Shown: positions 1-5,497, counted from the first letter of the stretch. The stretch is DNA of 7,111 bases from Thiotrichales bacterium (GCA_024762895.1 JANTGN010000137.1:1-7111); one strand, 5' to 3'. Notes: a model not told the origin generated them from the sequence alone. Numbers and translations are program-made.

Positions 1-110
1 CAGCGCCGTGTTAAGGGGCGGCCAGGGCGCAGCGCGGTTTGCGCAACAATGGAAAAGCCATGCGCATTAAGGCGCGGAGTGTTGGGCGTCTCAGCGAACA
101 TAGCGAGCGA
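1..110. other. GC-rich, strongly folded non-coding tract at the left edge
   Basis: No convincing gene is seen here. The tract is visibly richer in G and C than the cassette genes beside it and is full of short inverted repeats. The best is a hairpin at about 40-66, TGCGC...ATGG, loop AAAAG, CCAT...GCGCA, with a one-sided AACA bulge; CGCG arms at 33-36 and 73-76 can extend it. A bulged stem of this kind resembles folded attC sites. The minus strand also carries GCCCAAC (87-81), which fits the R'' consensus RYYYAAC. It is probably the rest of an attC or a short non-coding cassette continuing beyond the window. No matching R' box was found, so this stays an inference. Confidence 0.4.
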
Positions 111-157
111 CTTAAACGCCTAAAAGGTTGACTTGGGATCACAGTCGCTTGTTAAGT
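111..157 (-). other. attC site of the VOC cassette, R'' end clear, R' end degenerate
   Basis: On the minus strand the R'' box ACTTAAC (157-151) fits RYYYAAC and contains the TAA stop of the VOC gene. It is followed by AAGC, exactly as in the neighbouring attC. It is the exact complement of GTTAAGT at the start of the same cassette (600-594), as expected for one cassette. The other end is poor: GGCGTTTAAGT (120-110) resembles the GGCGTTAAGT end of the neighbouring attC but has one extra T, and the resulting site of about 47 bp is shorter than usual for attC. Either the site is degenerate, or it is longer and ends in the folded tract to the left. Confidence 0.55.
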
Positions 158-599
158 GGCCTCTCTTAGGGGTGACGATACCCGGAATACATTTTGGTCT
201 AAATCCTGGATTCTCATTTCATACATACCCCAGGCACGGATACTAGGAGCCTCAATTATATTGGCCGCACTATTCGACCACTCGTGAAAAAGGTCATCAA
301 TATCATCCGCAGTTTTAACATCAAGATGCAACCATGTACCGCGAGTTCCCTGACCAGTTTCAGCCAGCATAACTTGGATTTTACCGCGACCAACAAGCGC
401 AAAAGATGGTGCAGATTCGTCATCGACCTCCAAGAAAGAGCTGGTATCATCAGACCATGCCCAACCTACTTTGAACCCCAGCACGTCACGATAGTATCTA
501 ATACTAGTTGCAACATTGCTTACTGCTAGTATTGGGCGGCAGGCATAAATTTCATCATTTTCTGAATTCAATAGAGTGTTCCTAATTAAAGACACTTAA
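120..599 (-). mobile_element. Integron gene cassette carrying the VOC-fold gene
   Basis: The cassette starts at the recombination point inside GTTAAGT (600-594) and runs leftward through the gene to its own attC. An 8-bp match, GTTAAGTG at 600-593 (minus) and at 151-158 (plus), ties the start to the R'' box. The layout is compact: one promoterless-looking gene, a start codon almost on the boundary and a stop inside R''. This is typical of cassettes. The left limit is uncertain because the R' box of this attC is poor. Confidence 0.6.
152..595 (-). CDS. VOC-family (glyoxalase/bleomycin-resistance fold) protein
   Basis: This is a small soluble protein of 147 aa with a single vicinal-oxygen-chelate domain. 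The opening strand and helix RPILAVSNVATSIRYYRDVL (residues 20-39), the central HLDV (90-93), and the closing pattern YEMRIQDLDQNVF (125-137) match the family's usual E-F-x-x-x-DPDGN-x-F ending. The length is normal. Only some positions could bind metal (Gln74, His90, Glu126), so an enzyme role such as glyoxalase or dioxygenase is not assured; a ligand-binding protein like the bleomycin-binding type is also possible. Two starts compete. GTG at 595 lies inside the cassette core site and has AAGG six bases upstream, donated by the preceding attC. TTG at 571 has AGGA eight bases upstream inside the cassette. The stop TAA lies in R'' of its attC. VOC proteins are common integron cargo. Confidence 0.85.
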   Translation of the reverse strand: MSLIRNTLLNSENDEIYACRPILAVSNVATSIRYYRDVLGFKVGWAWSDDTSSFLEVDDESAPSFALVGRGKIQVMLAETGQGTRGTWLHLDVKTADDIDDLFHEWSNSAANIIEAPSIRAWGMYEMRIQDLDQNVFRVSSPLREAT

Positions 600-680
600 C
601 GCCTTACATCACCGGCAGAAAAAGCATAGCGAGGAACGAGCGGCGCTTTTTTCTGTTCGAGTACATGTGCTTGTTAGAGC
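594..680 (-). other. Complete attC recombination site between the two cassettes
   Basis: Read on the minus strand, this 87-bp site begins with R'' (GCTCTAAC, 680-673), then AAGC, and ends with GGC plus R' (GTTAAGT, 600-594), a perfect GTTRRRY. The interior folds: GCTTTTTTCTG (645-655) pairs with CAGAAAAAGC (616-625), leaving one base unpaired, and ATGT (665-668) pairs with ACAT (606-609). Unpaired bases in the bottom strand of a folded attC direct integrase recombination, so this asymmetry supports a real site. The R'' box carries the stop codon of the transporter gene. Length and layout are typical of attC. Confidence 0.82.
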
Positions 681-2390
681 ATTTTTTGAGCTGTAATGAA
701 TCCCTCTTCGAGTGATCTTGAAAATTCCACTTTTCCAACCTTCTTCCGTATGCCTGCACGCCTGAGTTTCAAAATCATACGTGGCTGTAACCCATTTATC
801 ACCATACCTATATTCTTCTTCTGCAAATCATTCCAGATGGACTCCATTGCAACGATTGCGCTCATATCTAACATCGTGACTTCCGTCATGTCCATTATAA
901 TCACACGCACATCCGGTCTTACTGATGAAACCGTTTTCAATGCTTTTTGCGCGGATCCAAAAAAAAGGGGGCCGTTTATGTCATAAACAACAATGCTATC
1001 CGGTAACTGATATCCTCCGTGTTCTTGCTCATGGGTGGATGACTGAGTCAGACTAATACTTCTTCTGATAAACAGCATGGCCGCCAAACCCATGCCGACG
1101 GCAACGGCAACAGTCATGTCGAACAGAACGGTTAAGGAAAAGCACAACAGAAGAACAACCACATCATCCCTTGGTGCTATTTTTACAGTTCTTACGAAAT
1201 GTTTTGCCTCACTCATATTCCATGCAACCATCAATAGCAACGCCGCCATTGAAGCCATGGGGATGTATGCAAGGACAGAGGCGAAAAGTAATATGCTAAC
1301 GAGAATGAATAAAGCGTGAATGACGGAAGCTAGCGGCAGGCTTCCTCCTGATTTGACACTCGCGGCAGTTCTGGCAATGGCAGCCGTTGCTGGTAGCCCG
1401 CCCAGTAATGGCGAAATCATGTTTCCGATACCCTGACCGATAAGTTCATCATTAGGGTTGTGTTTTTTTCCTGACATGCCATCGGCTACTACAGCGCATA
1501 ACAGTGATTCCAAAGAACCTAAAATAGCAATCGTGATAGCTGCTGGTAATAACACACGGATCAGCTCGAAACTCAAGCCGATAGGTTTACCATCAGCTCC
1601 CGGTAAATTCCATGGCCACTCGAAGGTAGGCAGGATAGGCGGAATACCATGTCCGAACAGACCATTAACCTCATATGTAAAGCGACTACCAATAGTGGCC
1701 ACCGAAAAATCCGCATAAAAATAGGAAAGTATCCACGCAGAAATGCTACCGATTAATAAAGCAATAAGATGCCCAGGCACTTTTGATCGAAATTTTGGCC
1801 ACACAGTCAATACCGCCAGCGTCAATATACCAATTAAGGCTTCTTGCCAATCAATGGAGGGTAGCGCGTGAATGATCAGTGACAGTTTGTCTAAATAGTG
1901 CCCATTCATGGCTTCAATATTGAGACCCAGAAAATCTTTGATTTGGAAAGTCGCGATGACCACACCAATGCCGGCCGTAAACCCTACGGTTACCGGATAG
2001 GGTACCACTTCAATTAATTTACCGAGCTTTCCAACACCCATTAAAATGAGAATAAATCCGGCCATCAGGCCGCTCATCAACAGTCCTCCGATACCGTATT
2101 GGTGAACAATGGGTAATAGTACGACAACAAATGCAGCTGTAGGGCCTGATATATTTACTTTTGAACCGCCTGAAAGAGCGGTAATAATTCCTGCTACTAT
2201 AGCCGTGTATAATCCATGCTGAGGTGCTACTCCAGATGCGATAGCCAATGCCATTGATAGCGGGAGAGCTATGATACCTACCGTTAACCCCGCTAGAACA
2301 TTTGCCTGGATTTCTGAAAATGTGGGTTTACTGTGGACTGATTTTTTAAGTGCAGATAACATTACCGTCTCGATGTCTTTTGTGCTCTAA
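600..2390 (-). mobile_element. Large integron gene cassette carrying a SulP transporter gene
   Basis: The cassette begins within GTTAGAGC (2391-2384, minus strand) and ends with its attC at 600. The start core and the R'' box at 673-680 are complementary over ten bases (TGTTAGAGCA at 2392-2383 minus and 672-681 plus), the mark of a single cassette that was once circular. It holds one gene with only 28 bp of leader. At about 1.8 kb it is far larger than most cassettes, which usually carry one gene of a few hundred bases. No integrase gene is in the window, so the array is either a cluster of attC sites lacking integrase or the far end of an array whose integrase is elsewhere. Confidence 0.78.
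674..2362 (-). CDS. SulP-family inorganic anion transporter with STAS domain
   Basis: This 562-aa inner-membrane protein has the full SulP layout. A short cytoplasmic start is followed by the family's opening segment AGLTVGIIALPLSMALAIAS (24-43), the GLYTAI and SGPTAAFVV motifs (50-55, 72-80), and about ten or more hydrophobic segments to residue ~433. Within them is the conserved LGSLESLL...VVADG block (281-295) and ATAAIARTAASVKSGG (325-340). The C-terminal part (about 450-560) is a STAS domain with the MLDMSA motif (498-502) holding Ser501, the position that is phosphorylated in anti-sigma antagonists. The Glu in SLESLL lies where bicarbonate transporters such as BicA have their cation site, so sulfate, bicarbonate and other anions all remain possible. 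ATG at 2362 is preceded by a weak GAGACGG. The stop TAA is inside the attC R'' box. Carriage on a cassette is the odd point. Confidence 0.95.
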   Translation of the reverse strand: MLSALKKSVHSKPTFSEIQANVLAGLTVGIIALPLSMALAIASGVAPQHGLYTAIVAGIITALSGGSKVNISGPTAAFVVVLLPIVHQYGIGGLLMSGLMAGFILILMGVGKLGKLIEVVPYPVTVGFTAGIGVVIATFQIKDFLGLNIEAMNGHYLDKLSLIIHALPSIDWQEALIGILTLAVLTVWPKFRSKVPGHLIALLIGSISAWILSYFYADFSVATIGSRFTYEVNGLFGHGIPPILPTFEWPWNLPGADGKPIGLSFELIRVLLPAAITIAILGSLESLLCAVVADGMSGKKHNPNDELIGQGIGNMISPLLGGLPATAAIARTAASVKSGGSLPLASVIHALFILVSILLFASVLAYIPMASMAALLLMVAWNMSEAKHFVRTVKIAPRDDVVVLLLCFSLTVLFDMTVAVAVGMGLAAMLFIRRSISLTQSSTHEQEHGGYQLPDSIVVYDINGPLFFGSAQKALKTVSSVRPDVRVIIMDMTEVTMLDMSAIVAMESIWNDLQKKNIGMVINGLQPRMILKLRRAGIRKKVGKVEFSRSLEEGFITAQKML

Positions 2391-2439
2391 CAGTTATATT
2401 AACGAGACCTCATATCTCGTTATACATTTATAGTTAGAT
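2385..2439 (-). other. attC- or attI-like site at the right edge of the SulP cassette
   Basis: On the minus strand ATCTAAC (2439-2433) fits R'' (RYYYAAC) and GTTAGAG (2391-2385) is the core at which the SulP cassette begins. Between them lies a perfect 8-bp stem, TAACGAGA and TCTCGTTA (arms 2400-2407 and 2415-2422), with a 7-base loop. The 55-bp span equals that of the shortest attC sites. No cassette start complementary to ATCTAAC (that is, GTTAGAT on the minus strand) was found further right. It may therefore be the primary attI site or a secondary insertion site rather than the attC of a lost cassette. The core box is well supported; the rest is inference. Confidence 0.5.
2412..2428 (+). 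repeat. 17-bp direct repeat, copy 1
   Basis: ATATCTCGTTATACATT occurs here and again at 2488-2504, 76 bp apart in the same orientation. This copy overlaps the right arm of the 8-bp inverted repeat in the recombination-like site. Directly repeated integrase-binding sites beside the core are known in attI sites, which is one possible reading. Confidence 0.75.
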
Positions 2440-2442
2440 TCC

Positions 2443-2472
2443 TTTATAGCACTGTAAATAAAATAAAATCAA
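2443..2472 (-). promoter_or_regulatory. Candidate sigma-70 promoter reading into the cassette array
   Basis: On the minus strand TTGATT (2472-2467) and TATAAA (2448-2443) are 18 bp apart, and TGC directly before the second hexamer gives an extended -10. The predicted start near 2436 is about 75 bp upstream of the transporter ATG. The promoter lies outside the cassette, on the far side of the recombination point, where a cassette-driving Pc promoter would sit. Confidence 0.5.
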
Positions 2473-2489
2473 TCAGATAGCGATCTGAT
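2472..2489. repeat. Inverted repeat ATCAGAT-AGCG-ATCTGAT
   Basis: A perfect 7-bp palindrome with a 4-base centre abuts the -35 hexamer of the candidate promoter and the second copy of the 17-bp repeat. It could be an operator or an integrase-binding site; no regulator gene is seen nearby. Confidence 0.45.
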
Positions 2490-2504
2490 ATCTCGTTATA
2501 CATT
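2488..2504 (+). repeat. 17-bp direct repeat, copy 2
   Basis: This is the second copy of ATATCTCGTTATACATT, identical to 2412-2428. It lies just upstream (in the minus-strand sense) of the candidate promoter, while copy 1 lies downstream of it, so the pair brackets the promoter. Confidence 0.75.
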
Positions 2505-2699
2505 CTCGGCAAGTCGTGACACTGATAAAATGTGTAGTCCACTTGATCAGATAGGGGTATTGAGTAGCAAAGTTTAAGTTCTATCGCCCAGATCGACCGA
2601 TGTCCGCTTTATAGCGATATGTCCACTGAAAGTAAGGCATCGTTAATTACCGCTTTAGGATAGTAGTAGAAATCCTGGTGTTTTAATGAGTAATAAACT
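2505..2699. other. AT-rich gene-free stretch between array and backbone
   Basis: No open frame of interest is seen. A short CGCT-TTAT-AGCG hairpin sits at 2605-2616. Downstream of the SnoaL-like gene there are only weak stems (GAGT-TTATT-ACTC near the stop) without a good T-run, so no clear terminator can be named. The junction between the chromosomal backbone and the cassette-bearing insertion should fall in this stretch or slightly left of it. Confidence 0.4.
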
Positions 2700-3089
2700 C
2701 TAAAACATGGTGTTTGAGTTTGCGGGTGCTTCGGGAATGATCTGCAGCACGTCCCAGTGCTCTACGATTTTTCCATTTTCGTCCAGGCGGAAAATATCAA
2801 TGCCTGCCCAGTCGCGCTCCCTGTCCGTGGGCCACTCCTGGTGGCAATGCAAAACGACAAGGTTCCCTTCAGCAATGATGCGTTTGAAGCTGACCCGTTT
2901 GCCCGGATAGTCCCTGGCCATGCGTTCGAAGTATTCAATAAAGGCCTCCTTGCCATCGGCCACATGAGGATTATGCTGGATGTATTCCTCGCCTGCATAG
3001 CGCTCAATGGCTGCGCGGGGATTGTTCTGATTGAACATAAGGTCGTAGAACCCGGTGGCCGTTTTCTTGTTCTGTTCTAAGTTGCTCAC
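2700..3089 (-). CDS. SnoaL-like / NTF2-fold protein
   Basis: This is a soluble 129-aa protein of the SnoaL-like branch of the NTF2 superfamily. The typical pattern is present: an N-terminal helix pair, Y-I-Q-H-N-P (36-41), a central strand with VVLHCHQ (78-84), and the closing strands DIFRLDENGKIVEHWDVLQ (98-116). It is full length for the family. Members include polyketide cyclases and many small hydrolase- or isomerase-like proteins of unknown substrate; the His and Asp residues in the cavity motifs are kept, but the reaction cannot be read from sequence. The start is GTG at 3089, chosen because AGGAG lies seven bases upstream. It follows the SpoIIAA-like gene by 26 bp on the same strand, so the two are probably co-transcribed. 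Confidence 0.9.
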   Translation of the reverse strand: MSNLEQNKKTATGFYDLMFNQNNPRAAIERYAGEEYIQHNPHVADGKEAFIEYFERMARDYPGKRVSFKRIIAEGNLVVLHCHQEWPTDRERDWAGIDIFRLDENGKIVEHWDVLQIIPEAPANSNTMF

Positions 3090-3115
3090 GTTACTTCTCC
3101 TGTCACGGCAGCCGT

Positions 3116-3487
3116 TCAGGACTGGCCAGACAGCCAGGCCTCTGCTTCGGCCTCCTGGTCGAGATTAAATGCCCTGATCTTAAGTCCGGGTAGTAGAAGA
3201 CCTTCAAGTTCACTGACTTTTTGTAGCCAGCCCTGATTGGCCAGGACGGCGGCACGATCAAATTGTTTGATGAATTTGAAAAGATGAGGAATGTAGGTCA
3301 TCTCTAGCACGATGGCATCCAACGACGGCAGGGCGTAATCGCCAACCGTAAAGAGCATTGTTCCATGTTCTATGCCTTCGGATTGCTGGATCAGATCATC
3401 GAGCGCGGTCTTCATGGCGTCCTTGTCAAGTTTTCCACTGTAACGAATGTCTAAGCGATTGGGTCCAGTAGCTGTGATTTCAAACAT
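3116..3487 (-). CDS. SpoIIAA-like STAS-fold protein
   Basis: This is a small soluble protein of about 123 aa resembling the SpoIIAA-like family (STAS-type alpha/beta fold). From its second Met it opens MFEITATGPNRLDIRYSGKL, the usual N-terminal strands, then a helix with KDAMKTALDDLI, a central strand TMLFTVGDY, and a later block RAAVLANQGWLQKVSEL. Members are thought to be membrane-associated or lipid-binding and have no known enzyme activity; the phosphorylated Ser motif of true anti-sigma antagonists is not evident. I chose ATG at 3487 because AAGGGA lies six bases upstream. An ATG at 3502 adds five residues but has no Shine-Dalgarno. It is first in a likely two-gene unit with the SnoaL-like gene. 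Confidence 0.85.
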   Translation of the reverse strand: MFEITATGPNRLDIRYSGKLDKDAMKTALDDLIQQSEGIEHGTMLFTVGDYALPSLDAIVLEMTYIPHLFKFIKQFDRAAVLANQGWLQKVSELEGLLLPGLKIRAFNLDQEAEAEAWLSGQS

Positions 3488-3513
3488 GGCAAATCCCTTC
3501 ATTTAAAGCAATT

Positions 3514-3547
3514 AGTCATAACCGGTCATTGGTGACCGGTTATGACT
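3514..3547. repeat. Perfect 15-bp inverted repeat with 4-base loop
   Basis: AGTCATAACCGGTCA, loop TTGG, then its exact complement. It sits between the dienelactone-hydrolase-like gene and the SpoIIAA-like gene. On the minus strand it follows the former's stop by about 43 bp and precedes the latter's start by 26 bp. There is no run of T after it on either strand, so it is not a standard intrinsic terminator. It could attenuate or stabilise the transcript, or be an operator with ACCGGTCA half-sites. Confidence 0.7.
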
Positions 3548-3559
3548 GTTGATGCTTTT

Positions 3560-3572
3560 CCATGAGTCATGG
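3560..3572. repeat. Short palindrome CCATGA-G-TCATGG
   Basis: A perfect 6-bp inverted repeat around a single base lies in the same intergenic space as the 15-bp repeat, 12 bp from it. Size and symmetry suit a dimeric regulator, but no partner is known. Confidence 0.35.
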
Positions 3573-3589
3573 TTCGTTAGGGTAAAGAT

Positions 3590-4375
3590 CTATTGGAGCA
3601 CGTTCCTGAGAAAATCTTTTATTCTCTGCCAGGAGTCGGTGTCGGCAGCCTCATTGTAGGACAGGGGCATATTAAATTGTTTGCCGATCTTGTCTGCACC
3701 CTTGACACTGAAGCTATGCTTGGCGCCCGGGTAGCTGATGAGCTCATAGTCGACCTTGGCCGCATCCATTTCCTTTTTAAACCCCTCGACCTGCTCGGGA
3801 GGTACAAAGGGGTCTTCTGCACCGGTCAAAACGAGGATCTTGCCCTTGATCTGGCCGGGCTGGGCCGGTGTCTTGGTGCCCAGGCTACCGTGTACGACGA
3901 TAACCCCATCCAGCGGTTCACCTGCGCGGGCCATGGCCAGCGAGAGTCCCCCGCCCATGCAATAACCGAGAGCTGCGATCTTGCTGCCGGCGACGGTTTC
4001 ATGGTTCACAAGGAGTTCTCTGGCGGCATCAAAGCGGGCCCTGGTATTGTCCATGTCTCCAAAGATCGCCTGCATGAAGGCCTTGGCATTGTCGGGGTGA
4101 TCGGCCAGTACACCGGTACCATACATGTCCAGGGCAAAGGCGGTGTAACCTAGCTCTGCCAGCATACGCGTGCGTTTTCTCGCATAGTCGTTATGTCCCC
4201 ACCATTCATGCAGGACCAGAACGCCGGGGCGTGGTGTAGTGATGCTATCGTCATAGGCCAGGTAACCGGTGAATTCCTTGCCGGCGACTTCGTAGTGAAT
4301 CTCTTCCGTCTTGATGGCGGCATGCAGGCTGAGGCTAAACAGGCAAAGTAAAAGCAGGCTGATAAAATGACGCAT
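3590..4375 (-). CDS. Exported dienelactone-hydrolase-family alpha/beta hydrolase
   Basis: This 261-aa protein has a signal peptide (hydrophobic residues 4-17, likely cleavage after LHA or LHAA at 19-20) and one dienelactone-hydrolase domain. The catalytic triad is visible: Cys139 in the nucleophile elbow GYCMGGG, Asp188 in GAEDPFVPP, and His220 in GAKHSFS. The HEWWG motif (56-60) supplies the Glu that activates the Cys in the family. The fold is full length. The substrate is unknown; many members act on esters or lactones not related to dienelactone, and export to the periplasm points away from chloroaromatic breakdown. ATG at 4375 has AAGGG eight bases upstream. It is divergent from the phospholipase-like gene, sharing a 56-bp gap. 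A perfect inverted repeat separates it from the downstream pair, with which it may still be co-transcribed. Confidence 0.93.
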   Translation of the reverse strand: MRHFISLLLLCLFSLSLHAAIKTEEIHYEVAGKEFTGYLAYDDSITTPRPGVLVLHEWWGHNDYARKRTRMLAELGYTAFALDMYGTGVLADHPDNAKAFMQAIFGDMDNTRARFDAARELLVNHETVAGSKIAALGYCMGGGLSLAMARAGEPLDGVIVVHGSLGTKTPAQPGQIKGKILVLTGAEDPFVPPEQVEGFKKEMDAAKVDYELISYPGAKHSFSVKGADKIGKQFNMPLSYNEAADTDSWQRIKDFLRNVLQ

Positions 4376-4431
4376 GGTGGTACCCTTGCTTATTGGTGAT
4401 TGTTCGATGTGTCTATTAAGGTAGCAGGTTT

Positions 4432-5094
4432 ATGACACTATGGAAGAAATCTATTAAGCAATCTGACAGGCCTATGGACCTCATGCGAAGAAGAATATCG
4501 AAGTCCCCTTTCCTGGCTGTAGTTAGTTGGGTCTGCGCTGGACTGATGCTGCTTTTAGTGCTTCCCGTGCAGTCCTGGGCGGCAGAGGCAGCTTTCGATA
4601 CGGATATGATGGACGGGCTGGAGCGGCGCCTGGAACTGGAGCGTCACCAGCAGCTGCTTCAGATTACCCGGTCGCCGGGTGTCAGTCTTGCAGGCTTTAC
4701 TACCGATGGTTGCAGTGGGGGGCTGTCAGCAGGCTGGAGTTATCTGGTTGCAGTCTTTCCTGGGGCACGTGAGGTCCATGGTGATAAGCCACCCTGGGAA
4801 TCCTGCTGTATCACTCATGATCGTGCGTATCATGCCGGTGGCCGGGGAACGGAAACTGCTGAAGAAAGTTTTGCGGCGCGCAGGACTGTCGATCGTGTAC
4901 TGGAGGCCTGTGTGCTGGCAACCGGGTTGGAGCGTTCGAAGCCCCTGAGTCAGGAGTATGGACTCACCCAGGGCCAGGTAGCCGATCTTTACAGAACGAT
5001 CGCTGCGCTCATGTATCGAGCCGTGCGCATCGGGGGTGTTCCCTGCAGTCGACTGCCGTGGCGTTGGGGCTATGGTTGGCCTCAATGTGATTAA
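4432..5094 (+). CDS. Exported phospholipase-A2-like protein, uncharacterised
   Basis: This is a 220-aa protein with a long N-terminal export signal (charged start, hydrophobic segment 27-46, likely cleavage near SWA-A, 48-51). The mature part carries DGCSGG (92-97) and PWESCCITHDRAYHAGG (121-137). The CC-x-x-HD pattern is that of secreted phospholipase A2, whose His (here His129) activates water and whose next Asp (Asp130) helps hold calcium; DGCSGG would be the calcium-loop counterpart. Six Cys (94, 125, 126, 160, 205, 219) remain after cleavage, enough for three disulfides. The C-terminus is rich in Trp and Gly. Lipase activity is inferred from the motif, not known. The start is uncertain: ATG at 4432 has only a distant AAGG, and Met15 and Met18 are alternatives. 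A weak stem at 5111-5134 follows the gene. Confidence 0.85.
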   Translation: MTLWKKSIKQSDRPMDLMRRRISKSPFLAVVSWVCAGLMLLLVLPVQSWAAEAAFDTDMMDGLERRLELERHQQLLQITRSPGVSLAGFTTDGCSGGLSAGWSYLVAVFPGAREVHGDKPPWESCCITHDRAYHAGGRGTETAEESFAARRTVDRVLEACVLATGLERSKPLSQEYGLTQGQVADLYRTIAALMYRAVRIGGVPCSRLPWRWGYGWPQCD

Positions 5095-5143
5095 TTAATG
5101 AGAAAATTTAAATACCGCTAAATTTGTAGGTATTCTTTAACGG

Positions 5144-5172
5144 TTGATTAGATAAAATAAGCTCAGATTAAA
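5144..5172 (+). promoter_or_regulatory. Candidate sigma-70 promoter for the TusE-like gene
   Basis: TTGATT (5144-5149) and ATTAAA (5167-5172) are 17 bp apart in an AT-rich leader. The predicted start is about 25 bp upstream of the ATG at 5204. The -35 element is fair and the -10 element is weak. Confidence 0.35.
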
Positions 5173-5203
5173 ACGGTGCTTAATATATAGTGAGGTGATA
5201 CTA

Positions 5204-5497
5204 ATGGAACTGCCAGAACGTGATGGTGATGGATATCTGACAGACATGAATGTCTGGACCCCCGAAATCGGACGTGCCATGGCCGAGGCCGATAATTACG
5301 AACTCACCGATGAAAAGTGGGAACAGATTATGAAGGCCAGGGAATACTACGAGTCCTATGGTGTGGTGCCACCCATTCGTAAATTTTCAAAATATCTGGG
5401 TGCGGACCAGAAAGGTATGTTCAAACTCTGGATGACCGGCCCAATGAAGCCGATCACCAAGTATGGCGGCCTGCCCAAACCGACTGGCTGCGTTTAG
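5204..5497 (+). CDS. TusE/DsrC-family sulfur-carrier protein, single-cysteine type
   Basis: This small soluble protein of 97 aa belongs to the DsrC/TusE/RspA family, which passes sulfur as a persulfide on a C-terminal Cys. The C-terminus GLPKPTGCV (89-97) is the family signature, with the acceptor Cys96 next to last. The second Cys of true DsrC, normally eleven residues earlier, is replaced by Thr85, as in TusE, so the trisulfide chemistry of dissimilatory sulfite reductase is not expected. The family's opening DGDGYL (7-12) and the WEQI...REYYESYGVVPPIR helix region (39-59) are present. The start is ATG 5204, chosen because GAGG lies eight bases upstream; the in-frame GTG at 5195 overlaps that Shine-Dalgarno. 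No other tus or dsr gene is adjacent, so it may act in tRNA thiolation or as a regulator. Confidence 0.92.
   Translation: MELPERDGDGYLTDMNVWTPEIGRAMAEADNYELTDEKWEQIMKAREYYESYGVVPPIRKFSKYLGADQKGMFKLWMTGPMKPITKYGGLPKPTGCV

Noticed and set aside
1..157. CRISPR array or tRNA gene in the structured left tract
   Set aside because: There are no regularly spaced identical repeats and no cloverleaf with a T-arm; integron attC structure explains the folding better.
2572..2579. GTTTAAGT on the plus strand, the inverse of GTTTAAGT at 117-110 on the minus strand, as possible outer ends of the insertion
   Set aside because: Eight AT-rich bases can match by chance, and the right copy lies well outside the cassette boundary with no second supporting feature.
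3593..4153. Plus-strand open frame of 186 aa antisense to the dienelactone-hydrolase gene
   Set aside because: The minus-strand gene has an intact triad and signal peptide; this frame has no Shine-Dalgarno or domain and follows from codon bias of the real gene.
5111..5134. AATACC...GGTATT stem after the phospholipase-like gene as a terminator
   Set aside because: The stem has only six AT-rich pairs around a 12-base loop and the following T-run is broken.
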